The notes under the pieces are model-generated. The model saw nothing but the letters and a program-made list of their open reading frames with translations. It was not told the origin of the DNA and searched no databases. Below are positions 20,061 through 31,281 of a DNA stretch of 64,000 bases, piece by piece. The stretch is taken from the NCBI GenBank assembly GCA_030015575.1, contig JASDDO010000028.1, positions 26,701,154 through 26,765,153 of the forward strand. Direction: 5' to 3'. How positions within the stretch are numbered: position 1 is the first letter of the stretch; each line of letters starts with the position of its first letter. Source of the DNA: Agapanthus africanus. Its lineage: Eukaryota; Streptophyta; Magnoliopsida; Asparagales; Amaryllidaceae. The position numbers and the translations under genes are program-made.

Positions 20061-20610
20061 CACTTATAGGGTCCTCTCGACCTTGTAAGGAGAAATCACC
20101 TGCGTGAGATCCTTACGACTCACAAAGGAGCAACACACTTAGGGATCCTCACGATTCCTAAGGAGAAAATACACTTACGAGATCCTCACGACTCGTAAGG
20201 AGAATTCTCTTATGAGACCCTCACGGCTCATAAGACTTGAAAGTCTTAAGTTACAGAAACCTAAACCTGTTCTTAAGCAAATCCCCCACAACCTTCGATA
20301 TTGCCCTACAAGCGGCTCGTACTGACCCTTGTATACAATCCACGGGCGCGAACAAACGTTTCCCTAACAAAGTCCCACCCGTGACTGGGGATATATCCAT
20401 ATGGTGAACAACCCTTGTAAGTCCTCTCGACTTATAAGGAGAAAATCCTCTTTGTAAGATCCTTACGACTTACAAGAGAACATGCACTTAAGAATCCTCA
20501 CGATCCTTAAGGAGAAAACACACCTGCAAGATCCTCACGACTTGTAGGGAGAAATACCTTTGTGAGACCCTTACGGCTCATGAAGTCAAAAGCCTTGGTC
20601 GGCAGGACCT
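20061..20610 (+). repeat. Hairpin cluster 1 in the D1 3' region
   Basis: About ten ~45-bp units each hold a hairpin followed by GGAGAAA-like spacer. Perfect examples: 20174-20199 (CTTACGAG / CTCGTAAG), 20209-20234 (CTTATGAG / CTCATAAG) and 20452-20475 (TTGTAAG / CTTACAA). Loops are ATCCTCACGA, ACCCTCACGG and ATCCTTACGA. No protein is encoded. Related clusters: 23436-23620, 61491-61660, 61838-62010, 63470-63780. Confidence 0.85.
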
Positions 20611-21132
20611 TTAACCCTGTTTACTAAGCCACCTTTGTTCAAATATCGACAGAGGCAAATGATGATTCGCTCCGGGCAACCTTCCAGTTGTAGCGGTGCT
20701 GACGCTGAAACCGGTATCCAAAATCCGAGCTTGTAGCGAAAAAGCTAGCGAGCCGCGCATGCATGACAAAATAGCCGAAATGATGGGGCAACTCGCAATA
20801 AAAAACAGCGAGTGAAAATGAAATAAATAGCCGAAATGATAGAGCATTGCGGAAAAAGAAATAAAATCCTCGCCCTACAGGTGATGTTACATCTATCCCT
20901 GTATGCAATTCAGGGGCGCAATCAAAGAAGGGATCATACTCCTTCCCCAGGTTTCATCATAAGAAGAAGCCAAATCTCGACGGTTCACCAATAGCCTAGA
21001 GATCATCTCGACGTTCTTCTCGCGTCAGCAGACACAACATCAAGCTAAGCGGAACAACGGCAACTCCCAGTTCCATGGCTCGGTGGTATACATATCGCCA
21101 AACCTTCATCCCGTAAAATGCGGATACAATCA
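20611..21132 (+). other. D1 3' region, non-coding spacer
   Basis: No gene seen. It contains two copies of an AAATAGCCGAAATGAT word (about 20767 and 20825), which occurs three times in D2 (about 62185-62300), and an ACTCGC...GCGAGT inverted repeat. The conserved word in otherwise variable DNA marks this as part of the element rather than a later insertion. Confidence 0.55.
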
Positions 21133-22965
21133 GCAAACTTCCTGGTTACGTGGAAAGCGGATAATGTCACTCTTTGACCCCGTGGAAAACGTCCAGAGCG
21201 GATCCTGGTCCTCGCAGAGCACGGCAGTGAACCCGTGCGAAGCATCCAGAGCGGAGCCTAGTCCTCGCCGAGCACGGCAGTGAACCCGTGTGAAGCATCT
21301 AGTGCAAACTTCCTGGTTACGTGGAAAGCGGATAATGTCACTCTTTGACCCCGTAGAAAACGTCCAGAGCGGATCCTGGTCCTCGCAGAGCACGGCAGTG
21401 AACCCGTGCGAAGCATCCAGAGCGGAGCCTAGTCCTCGCCGAGCACGGCAGTGAACCCGTGTGAAGCATCTAGTGCAAACTTCCTGGTTACGTGGAAAGC
21501 GGATAATGTCACTCTTTGACCCCGTGGAAAACGTCCAGAGCGGATCCTGGTCCTCGCAGAGCACGGCAGTGAACCCGTGCGAAGCATCCAGAGCGGAGCC
21601 TAGTCCTCGCCGAGCACGGCAGTGAACCCGTGTGAAGCATCTAGTGCAAACTTCCTGGTTACGTGGAAAGCGGATAATGTCACTCTTTGACCCCGTGGAA
21701 AGCGTCCAGAGCGGATCCTGGTCCTCGCAGAGCACGGCAGTGAACCCGTGCGAAGCATCCAGAGCGGAGCCTAGTCCTCGCCGAGCACGGCAGTGAACCC
21801 GTGTGAAGCATCTAGTGCAAACTTCCTGGTTACATGGAAAGCGGATAATGTCACTCTTTGACCCCGTAGAAAACGTCCAGAGCGGATCCTGGTCCTCGCA
21901 GAGCACGGCAATGAACCCGTGTGAAGCATCCAGAGCGGAGCCTAGTCCTCGCCGAGCACGGCAGTGAACCCGTGTGAAGCATCTAGTGCAAACTTCCTGG
22001 TTACGTGGAAAGCGGATAATGTCACTCTTTGACCCCGTGGAAAACGTCCAGAGCGGATCCTGGTCCTCGCAGAGCACGGCAGTGAACCCGTGCGAAGCAT
22101 CCAGAGCGGAGCCTAGTCCTCGCCGAGCACGGCAGTGAACCCGTATGAAGCATCTAGTGCAAACTTCCTGGTTACGTGGAAAGCGGATAATGTCACTCTT
22201 TGACCCCGTAGAAAACGTCCAGAGCGGATCCTGGTCCTAGCAGAGCACGGCAATGAACCCGTGTGAAGCATCCAGAGCGGAGCCTAGTCCTCGCCGAGCA
22301 CGGCAGTGAATCCGTGTGAAGCATCTAGTGCAAACTTCCTGGTTACGTGGAAAGCGGATAATGTCACTCTTTGACCCCGTGGAAAACGTCCAGAGCGGAT
22401 CCTGGTCCTCGCAGAACACGGCAGTGAACCCGTGCGAAGCATCCAGAGCAGAGCCTAGTCCTCGCCGAGCACGGCAGTGAACCCGTGTGAAGCATCTAGT
22501 GCAAACTTCCTGGTTACGTGGAAAGCGGATAATGTCACTCTTTGACCCCGTAGAAAACGTCCAGAGAGGATCCTGGTCCTCGCAGAGCATGGCAGTGAAC
22601 CCGTGTGAAGCATCCAGAGCGGAGCCTAGTCCTCGCCGAGCACGGCAGTGAACCCGTGTGAAGCATCTAGTGCAAACTTCCTGGTTACGTGGAAAGCGGA
22701 TAATGTCACTCTTTGACCCCGTAGAAAACGTCCAGAGCGGATCCTGGTCCTCGCAGAGCACGGCAGTGAACCCGTGTGAAGCATCCAGAGCGGAGCCTAG
22801 TCCTCGCCGAGCACGGCAGTGAACCCGTGTGAAGCATCTAGTGCAAACTTCCTGGTTACGTGGAAAGCGGATAATGTCACTCTTTGACCCCGTGGAAAAC
22901 GTCCAGAGCGGAGCCTGGTCCTCGCCAAGCACGGCAGTGAACCCGTGTGAAGCATCCAGAGCAAA
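21133..22965 (+). repeat. 171-bp satellite-like array, ~10.7 copies
   Basis: Units start GCAAACTTCCTGG at 21133, 21304, 21475, 21646, 21817, 21988, 22159, 22330, 22501, 22672 and 22843, a regular 171-bp spacing. Each holds two ~54-bp sub-repeats (CAGAGCGGA ... GTGAAGCAT). Neighbouring units differ by only a few bases. As 171 is divisible by three, long minus-strand frames appear, but they only repeat a 57-codon unit. Confidence 0.95.
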
Positions 22966-23435
22966 CACCGGACTGTGGAGTCCTTAAAATCCACGGACTA
23001 TGACGTCCTTAACCTCGACCGTGATGTCTTAAAACTAACGATCAACCACCCCGATTCCCTACGAATTCTGCCTTGGTTTAAGGGTACATCTCTTCACTCC
23101 TCTGATACATGGCGTTGTAATTCCTCAACGTCTTCAAAGAGGTGACGGGTCCCTGCAACCAAACATCGGACTGTGGAGTCCCTAAATCCACGGACTATGA
23201 GGTCTTTAACCTTGACCGTGATGTCTTAAAACTAACATCGGACTGTGGAGTCCCTAAATCCACGGACTATGAGGTCCTTAACCTTGACCGTGATGTCTTA
23301 AAACTAACATCGGACTGTGGAGTCCTTAAATCCACGGACTATGAGGTCCTTAACCTTGACCGTGACATCTTTAAACTACGATACCTGGAGAAACCCCTGA
23401 CTCCGTAAAACACGGACAAGGGCGACCACACCCAG
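22966..23435 (+). repeat. Junction repeats, including three 72-bp units
   Basis: Three 72-bp units begin ACATCGGACTGTGG at 23163, 23235 and 23307. Upstream lies the GGCGTTGTAATTCC hairpin module (23085-23155) also found in the LTRs. The plus-strand frame across it comes from the 72-bp period. No gene. Confidence 0.8.
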
Positions 23436-23620
23436 CACTTACAAGTCCTCACGACCTGTAAGGAAGAAAAATTTCTCTTGTGAGATCCTTGCGACTCTCA
23501 AGGAAAAACCCGCTTAAGAATCCTCACGATTCTTAAGAAGAACTTACACCTATGGGATCCTCTCGACCTGTGGGGAGAAAAACTCTTTATGAGACCCTCG
23601 TGGCTCGTAAAATGCAGAAG
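23436..23620 (+). repeat. Hairpin cluster 2 in the D1 3' region
   Basis: Five more units of the same hairpin family. The best, 23513-23537, is a perfect 10-bp stem (CTTAAGAATC / GATTCTTAAG) with pentaloop CTCAC. The cluster overlaps the last codons of the antisense gene. Confidence 0.8.
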
Positions 23621-26580
23621 TCTTTGGAAGCAGATCTTAACCCTGAATCCTGAGCCATCGCTGTCCTGCAAAGAGATCAAGATAGAATATCCGCAGAATG
23701 CGTTCAATAAAAAGGGAACCTCCCCCAAAGGGGCAAGCACTCCCTGTTCAAGAACCGCCGCTGGAGGTTCTATCGTGAGAGGAGCAGCCTCATCAGCCCC
23801 CTCCACATCCAGCAAGGCTTCATTAAGAGCTTCGGTGGGCTTTAGCTTTAATAGGCCCGTAGGGAGCTCCCCCAACGTCGAAGGTTCTGCACGATTCGAA
23901 TAGGAATAATGATACATATGCACCAGCATAAATAATCGGAAAGATTACAGAAGAAGCACAGCATACCTACACGCAAAGAAGCCCTTAACATGGCTTCTTC
24001 AAGCCGCTTCTCCTTCTCAAGGAGATAAGCTCGCCGAGGTTCAAGGGTAGACTCATGACCGTCGGTCCATAAAGAAAGTGCATCAGCTGCATCTTCTGAA
24101 GCGACCTGCTTCAAAGCCCTTTCCCCCCATTCCTCCAAAAGGCCGATAAATCGCCGCCGAATCCACGAAGGGTCTTCGTAAAAAATTACAGCGGGATAAG
24201 ACTTCTTCGGAACCTTGGCATTATGGGACGGGTCTTTCGAACGCCGTAAGGCCTCAGCCAGTTGTGCAGCCTCCTCGTCAGCCGAACTCGGGAAGAGAAG
24301 CCCAGTGTCTGACTCTTGCAAGGCCAAGGGTTCGTCTTCAAGGATAGGCTCAGATTCCACCACAGAATCAAGCGGGGTAGTAGCCACTTTCCTCCGTCGT
24401 TTAGACCCAGAGCCGGTCGCTGAAGATGACCGCTTCCTCCCTCGCGAAGCCTTAGGGCGACGCTGGCCCACATCGCCTCCAACGCCCTCGTCCCTGTTAC
24501 TCTCACTCAGTGCCACAACCAAGGACGACGTCGTCGACGCCGCGGGGGGCGGTACCGCCACCGGCAGAGGTGCTACTACTGGAGCCCGTCTACCTCGCGA
24601 TCGGGAACCCAAGGGCATACCAGCGGTCGGAGTAAGGTCTACCCCTGACTCCCCCGGAATGAGGGCAGCACCAATCTCCCTCAAAGGGAAGCGGACTGGA
24701 ACCCTCGGTCGCAACTCAACTCTCGAGACCTGAGGAGGGGCGTCATGACCAAGAAGAACCCTTCTTTCTTCAGCAATAATTGGGGTGACCCGATGAAGAT
24801 ACCAGCCTATAAATGCACTCATGCATCGAGGGATGTACTCGGCTTCAGGGACCATGAAATGAGAGCCGGTGTTCAGCCTCATGAAATGATGAGCGGCATC
24901 ACGAACAACATCGAGCGAAGGAATTGGAGCGATCATAAAGGCCTCAAAAGGAACACCCTGGTCGTATCCGAGCTGCCGGGCAAATCGATGAGGATTGTAC
25001 CGCATAAAAAGAGCTGCACTATCCTGGCGAAACACCAAGTAGCCCGGTCTAATTGAATACAAGTGTGTGGCCTCTCGAGGCTTCAGAGAAGGCGCGTTGT
25101 CCTTTGAATGGTCCCAAAGTTGCTGAACAGGACCCGAAGGAGAAGACAGAACCCGATCGTTAAAAGCTAACCCGCCGGCGGTGGCATGAGGGGAAATCAG
25201 CACCCGAATAGCCCCAAATTGAGTTGGATCGGCAGCAGAAGCACCTACCAGTCGCATAAGTCGCGGGAAGGTATAGGCGTCGTAAAAAGCGGGCCTCTGA
25301 TGCATGGCAAAAGACCCCAGCACATGCATTTCGATCCACGACGTGAAGTAATGAAGCGAGAAGTTCACTACGTCCACGCCAGGCGTAGAGGTATTAGCCG
25401 CAGTGCCCAATCCATTATAAAGGTGCGCCAGGGCCGGGATGCCAATGGCCAACCGCGTCCCCTCAGCAATACGATGTGCCGGGTAGATGACCGAGGCTCT
25501 CATGAAGCGGCGATGCATGGGGATAACGAACCAACTGAGCCAGACGCTAATAAACCCCACAAAGAACGTCTCCTCGTCCATGCCTGGGGCAGCAATGGAT
25601 TCAAAAGAGATCGGCGATATAATAGGGATGTAATACTGAGGTAGATCTGATTCGTTGGTCGGCAACCTCTTTGGACCAAACCCAAAGGGGTCCCCAATGT
25701 TGGCAAACTTCGGGGCTGTCTTCGGTAAGGCGTCCTCACGAATGAAACGAGCAATGAAGCTCTTGAAAGTAACGCCTTGCTCCTCAGACTCGGTGAATAA
25801 TCGATCAAAAATGCCTATGGCCCTAATTAAACTAGGGCGCCTGTGTCGAACAGCATTCTTAGCAGATAAGCCGTCAACTGGGGCGGGCTCGGGTTCAAAA
25901 ACGTACTCGTCAGGGGGCAGCAACTCCTCATACATATTACCCCTTATCGGCAACCCCGAGATATCATAAAATTCGGCTAAAGAAATCGAAACTTCGCGAT
26001 CTCCCAGAAGAAAAGTATTAGTAGGAAGATTCCACTGGTTCAAAAACGCCTTGACCCACCAGGCATGCGGGGACTTGTAATGGAATAGCGACGCGTATAC
26101 GGCCTGATAAAGCCCGACTTTCTGCAATCGCGCCCGATGGGCAGAAAGGATGTAGCGAGCCCAGAGAAGATAGCCCGTAGGATGCCTAGGAATGAGCCCT
26201 ATCTTATAAATTTGCCCCCACGGATGGGCCTCACCCTGGCAAATGCGTCGCCCCAAGATGTCTATAGCCGGGATCGGATGGTTCGGAATGCCGGTCGTCG
26301 AAGGCTCCAGCCTCCCCGTTGGAGTCCAGTTAGGCATTTCCACAGCAAAAGCTGTCCTTGGAGGATCCATCGGTAAAAATGGGAAAGTGGGCTCCGTCGG
26401 CACCGAGCAAAGAAAGCTCCGGCGACCCTGAATAATCTGATTGTACCAAGGTCCCCATTGAAGAAGATTGGTGCAGTTCGGGTCATGGGCCCGAATCATC
26501 GCCATCGCTTCCTCATCGGACGGCGACTGAGGAAAAGCAGCCTCTGAGCGAGAAAAAGGAAAGCGCGGAACAGAAGCCAT
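23498..26580 (-). CDS. Antisense plant-mobile-domain protein (spliced)
   Basis: Encoded opposite to pol between integrase and the 3' LTR. Removing an 80-nt intron (23966-23887) gives ~1000 codons without a stop. I chose the ATG at 26580 (MASVPRF) because a splice acceptor, GGATTTCAG|GTGCG, lies just upstream. The frame stays open 23 codons further up, so a longer start is possible. The N-terminal half matches the aminotransferase-like plant mobile domain (Pfam PF10536 by memory of the family): 'SLAEFYDISGLPIRG' near residues 200-214 and 'FFVGFISVWLSWFVIP' near 339-354. The C-terminal third is low complexity with basic runs ('RGRKRSSS', 'GSKRRRK') that could be nuclear signals. This domain occurs in plant proteins linked to gene silencing and in gypsy-associated ORFs. 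Its role here is unknown. The last ~45 residues overlap hairpin repeats and are uncertain. Confidence 0.8.
23887..23966 (-). other. Predicted 80-nt intron in the antisense gene
   Basis: On the minus strand the donor reads GTGTAG|GTATGCTGTG and the acceptor CGAATCGTGCAG|AACC. The interior is T-rich. Splicing is phase 1 and joins the long frame to the downstream frame beginning 'EPSTLGELPTG'. Without splicing the protein ends after ~40 unrelated residues. Confidence 0.65.
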
Positions 26581-27510
26581 CGCACCTGAAATCCAATAAA
26601 GGAAGACCGTTAGAAGAAAAGTCAGTAACGTATATTCGTGCATAAACATGAAGACTAGTTGAAGAAAGCAACAGCATGGTTTTTGGACTCATTAGCTACA
26701 AAACATACGGGTCCCACAGAATCTGAATGACGGCTCATTAATAATGAGGCCAAAGCGTTACAATAAGACAAAGGGAATATCCTCAAAGAATGACGACCAT
26801 GCGCGTTTCCCCCCAACAAAAGCTGTCTCGGGCTCTACAATGAATCTAGCGAAATCAAAGGAATTAAATTCCTACCAAAAGACATCATTACAAAGCCCCC
26901 ATCGCATTAATTGCAGAAAGAACAACCTAGGGCCAAGAGACTCCAGGAAGCCTCCGCATGAAGAAGCTGAGTTCTTCATAGGAATTAAATTCCTTGTTAA
27001 GAAAAGGGAATTAAATTCCCAGGAACATTTTTGATGGAATTAAATTCCATGGGAGTGAAACGCCATCATCATCTCCCCAAAGAACACCTAAACCCTAAGA
27101 GATCTACAGTTCGAAAGTTAGGTGGTTTCCTGTCCCTATGGAAGAACTTGAAGAAAAATGGGTTCTTTGTGAAACCCTCAATACGGATTTAAAATCCAAA
27201 GAGTTCTTTTAAAAGACGAAGGCGCTTTGGCCGTTCAACACCATTACCTGAGAAGAAAGGTTCTTTTCGAACAGAGTTAAACTCTGGGAAATGTTCAAGA
27301 CAGAGAACTAAGCTCTGAAAGCGAGAATTAAATTCTCAAAGAGGAAATTCTCAGAGGAAGAAGATGAATAAGGTGAAGGCTCCTATGAAGAGACAGAGGT
27401 ATTTATAGAAAGCAATAGAAATGCTTCATCTCCTCAAATCCCTAAAGGAATCCAACGGCCGCAAGAGGTGACAGCGTTGCACTCACGAGCAGACACGTGA
27501 GAACAACGCT
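26581..27510 (-). other. Leader region of the antisense gene
   Basis: Between the antisense ATG and the PPT there is no sense-strand gene. The region holds several GGAATTAAATTCC-type palindromes, an acceptor (TTTCAG at 26591-26586) and the antisense TATA box. A 5' UTR intron may end at this acceptor; I could not fix the donor. Confidence 0.5.
27398..27408 (-). promoter_or_regulatory. TATA box of the antisense gene
   Basis: Read on the minus strand, CTTTCTATAAATACCTCTG is a strong plant-type TATA box, ~820 bp upstream of the antisense ATG and ~115 bp inside the 3' LTR. No equivalent strong box lies nearer the ATG. Confidence 0.6.
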
Positions 27511-27521
27511 GTGGGGGCATT
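27511..27521 (+). promoter_or_regulatory. D1 polypurine tract
   Basis: GTGGGGGCATT directly precedes the 3' LTR. Element E has GGTGGGGGGCATT at the same place on the minus strand (42132-42120), so the purine run and the CATT between it and TG are conserved. Confidence 0.75.
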
Positions 27522-30500
27522 TGTTTCCTGATTTAAAATCAGGAAAGCTTCTGTGAAAAGCTTCAGAAGAGGGTCACGTGCTTACACGTGACTAGCGGTC
27601 ACGTGTTGGCACGTGACGCCTAAAAGACGTCATCAAGGCAGGTTCAGTTTCCTGACTACGTGGAAGAAAAGGGGCTTCAGGAAGAGTCATATGCTCCCAC
27701 GTGACCAGGGTCACGTGGCGACACGTGATATTTAAATGCAAGCGTCAAAGGAACACCGGTTAACTGATCAAGTCAAGGAAAAGGCTTCAGAAGAAGTCAC
27801 GTGCTCCCACGTGACCAGAGTCACGTGTTGGCACGTGACGTTCAAGGCAGCAGACTCGTTCTCCAGAAAGAGGCGCCAGACAGTGGTCACGTGCTCACAC
27901 GTGACCAGGGGTCACGTGGTAGCACGTGACGTTCAAGCAGCAATCAGAAGACAGAGCGCAAAGGGAAGAAGAAGGCTCATTCCGAAGGGGGTCACGTGCT
28001 CACACGTGACCATGGGTCACGTGGGCACATGTGACCGGCTTTCAAGGCCCATTTTGTCAACAGAATTAAATTCTGAAAGAAATTCAAATCTTTCCAAAGG
28101 AAAGCGGCTATCTGGAACCAATCAAATTAAAGATTCAGAGATCATTAAATATCATCTATCTATGGAAAATCTCGGGTTTGGAAAGATTTCCCCCTTAAAT
28201 CTAACCAAAATAACAGAGGAGAATCTCTGGATTTAAAATCCAATGGTGAATAAAATTCACCCAATAATCCAAAGGTCCAAAACGAATGATGGATGCAAAT
28301 CAAATCTCTCAATGAAGATTCATCAAAAACTAATTTATTCGGTTGCTTCTCATATAAATAGGGGCCGAGAGATACAAAAAAGGGAGATACGCAGAGGGAA
28401 GAAAAAAAAAAGAAGAGAGCTCAGATACTTGAAAGAACTTGGATCTTCTGCAAAAGAAAACCCTAGGTAAGAAAGGGAAGGCTTTCTGAAAGAAAGAGAA
28501 TTTAATTCTCAACAGAGTTTAACTCTAATATATAAAACAGAAGAATATATTTCTTCTCTCTTTGATAGAGGATCTGCAAAGTGCACATCTCCCATTTAGG
28601 TTGAGAATTTAATTCTCAATGGGTTGAGATCCTGCCATGCAGATCCAAAACATAGAGAGGGAATGCAAGCATGAGAATTTAATTCTCGCAGAACTATCGG
28701 AATTTAATTCCTTTAAGATAAAATTAGGGCTTGACCCTGTATCATGGGAATTTAATTCCTTTAGAACAAAGAGAAATAGGGTTTAACCCTAATTAAGAAT
28801 ATAGTTCTGTGGAAACAGCAGGAATTTAATTCCCTTAATTATAATTCTTTAAAATGGGAAGTATAATTCCTGGAAAGCTTTTATTAAGGGTTTAACCCTC
28901 TTCAGTTCTTCACATATACGAGGAATTTAATTCCTACAGAAAATTCAGAGTTCAACTCTATTTCAGAATATAGATCTTCGAAAGGAAGTAAGAATTTAAT
29001 TCCTCTGAAATCTAAAAATTTAATTCCTGAAAAGAGATCAACAGATCCTCTAAAAACGACATACATAGAGGCAGGGTCACGTGCCACCACGTGACCCCCC
29101 AAGAGATCTATAGAAAACCCTTTGAGGCAGTCCCTCACGTGACCCACGTGACCCTTAACAAAAGCTCTAACAAATGAGCATATGAATGCCCGTCACGTGC
29201 TGACACGTGATGCTCTGAAAGATGCAGTAATCTCAGCAGAATCATTGAAGGGAAGGCACTCTCACGTGTTGCCACGTGACCTCTCTTGCCTTAGTGTTTA
29301 ACACTAAATTGGAACCCTCGAATCCAGTTATTGAAACAACTGTTGGGCCTTAGTGTTCAACACTAATCAAAAACCTTACTTGCAGTGTTCAACACTGACT
29401 ACCTTAGTGTTTAACACTAATTTGAGGGCTCCGTTGCCAGTACTTGACACCAATCTGTTTTAGTGTTTAACACTAATTTGAAAGCCTTGTTGCTGGTGTT
29501 TAACACCAACTATTCTTTTAGTGTTAAACACTAACTTGTCAACCCTATTCCCAGTGTTCAACACTGATTGCTCTGAAGTGTTTAACACTAGGCTTTGGCC
29601 CAATTGGCTAAAGGGATAGAGGCAAAGCCTCTCCCTCAATGGACCAACAAAAAGTCAATATTCCAGACCTGACTGGACTTAGCCCAAGCTGGCCATAAGT
29701 CCTCAATTTGTGATTAACTGAGCCAATGGTCTCATAACATAATTGATCAGTCTTGACCCAAATTGGGCCAGGGACTATTTAATCCACCCCGGTTCTAGGG
29801 TACATCTCTTCACTCCTTTGATACTTGGCATTGTAATCCCTCAATGTCTTCAAAGAGGTGACGGGTCCCGATGACCACTCATGATATGGACTGTGGGGTC
29901 CTTAAACCCATGCCTAACGCAAAATTCCTGGTTACGTGGAACGCGGATAACGTCACTCTTTGACCCCGTGGAAAACGTCCAGAGCGGATCCTGGTCCTCG
30001 CGGAACACGGCAGTGAACCCGTGTGAAGCATCCAGAGCGGAGCCTGGTCCTCGCCTAGCACGGCAGTGAACCCGTGTGAAGCATCCAGAGCACATACCGG
30101 ACTGTGGAGTCCTTAAACCCATGGACTATGATGTCCTTAACCTTGACCGAGATGTCTTAAAACTACCAATTGACCGAGATGTCTTAAAACTACCAACGGA
30201 CCGAGATGTCCTTAAACTACCAGCGGACCGCAATGTCCTTAAACTACCCATGGACCGCAATGTCCTTAAACTACCAGCGGACCGCAATGTCCTTAAACTA
30301 GAACCATAGAGCCTCCATATGCTCTTTCGTCGGATCTAAACGGTCCTGTTTAAGTTGATCTTAGCCTCAAAGATGGCTAACGCATCCTTAAACCTTCAAG
30401 CAGACTGGACTATGAATCCCCCTAATTAACTCTGGCTCGAGGGTACATCTCTGAACTCCTCTGACATCCGTCGTTGTAATCCTTCAACGTCGTCAGAGAG

Positions 30501-31108
30501 GTGACGGGTCCCGACAGCCACACATACGATGGACCACTATGTCCTTAAAACTGGAACAATGGAGTCCAAACGCTCTTTTATCGGATCTAAACGATCCCGT
30601 TAAGTTGATCTTAGTCTCAAACTAGACTAACGTATCCTTAACAAATGTTTGAGTTGATCTTAGCCTCAAGTATGGCTAACGTGTCCTCAAACCAAACCCC
30701 CAAACCCAAATCTAAGATAACACGGATTTGGACTAGTCCACGCCCTACGGGCGACGACATAACTCGGTCTCCGTAAACGATCCACGGGCAATAAAACATA
30801 AAACAAAAACACACGACACGAAGTGACCATCTGGAGAAGGAGAAAGTTGTTACCGCGATGCGGTAGCGTAATTAACTGCAGGGGCTTGCGCCTGCAGTGA
30901 AGAGCGTCCCCACAATCAAAAACCCCTCAAACGAGGGGGAATCTGACGAAGTCTGCTACATCGGACGCATCCGTCTAAACCTCCGATACATGGCTCCATG
31001 GATCAACTTGGCATCTTCGGAGAGGTCGACGGATAGCACCTATTGGCATCTGCCCCGAACCTCAGGCGAGACGGCCCGACGTCCCGCGTGTCCGTTCGGA
31101 GGGGAACA
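27522..31108 (+). repeat. D1 3' LTR (3587 bp)
   Basis: Near-identical to 6544-10183 apart from scattered substitutions and two missing 27-bp units. It contains the same palindrome blocks, a TATA box near 28351, one 171-bp monomer (29917-30091) and terminal GGGGAACA. No gene. Confidence 0.9.
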
Positions 31109-31113
31109 ACCCC
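31109..31113. other. Target-site duplication of D1, right copy
   Basis: ACCCC matches 6539-6543 exactly. Confidence 0.9.
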
Positions 31114-31281
31114 ATCGAGTTATATAAACAATACTTAAGGACTTTAGTAAATATAGGCTTAAACGGGATCAATTCTCTTGAGCCCCAGGAAGCCAGAGAA
31201 AGTGAGTGCTTACCTATTTAAGATAGAAAACCTAACGGAGTTATCAATGGAAATTGTCTTGGAAAAAGACACAAATCTTGC
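31114..31281 (+). repeat. 3' LTR of chromovirus A, second segment
   Basis: ATCGAGTTATATAAAC continues A's LTR where D1 interrupted it. The words CTAGTAAATATAGG, GGGACCAG and GAAAAAGACACAAAT align with B's LTR at about 33525-33708. It is cut at 31281 by fragment F. Confidence 0.8.

Larger units (their letters stand above)
6544..31108 (+). mobile_element. D1: 24.6-kb Tat/Ogre-like LTR retrotransposon
   Basis: Near-identical LTRs (6544-10183 and 27522-31108), TG...CA ends and a perfect 5-bp duplication define it. Order inside: PBS, ORF1, gag, PR, RT, RNase H, second RNase H, integrase (before the 3' region), ~8 kb non-pol 3' region with tandem arrays, antisense plant-mobile-domain gene, PPT, 3' LTR. 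The dual RNase H and RT-RNH-aRNH-IN order are hallmarks of the Tat lineage. Size is in the range of Ogre giants. It sits in the 3' LTR of chromovirus A. The high LTR similarity implies a fairly recent insertion, but two TAG codons interrupt pol. Confidence 0.92.

Noticed and set aside
20061..20610. CRISPR-like array
   Set aside because: Regularly spaced palindromic units in a plant retrotransposon. The stems vary and the spacers are constant, the opposite of a CRISPR array, and no cas-like gene is present.
21130..22968. Long minus-strand frames with 57-residue repeats
   Set aside because: They are only the 171-bp satellite read in a frame that happens to be open. The period is divisible by three, there is no start context or recognisable domain, and the same frame breaks in variant units.
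23142..23408. Frame over the 72-bp repeats
   Set aside because: Periodicity artefact of three 72-bp units in non-coding DNA.
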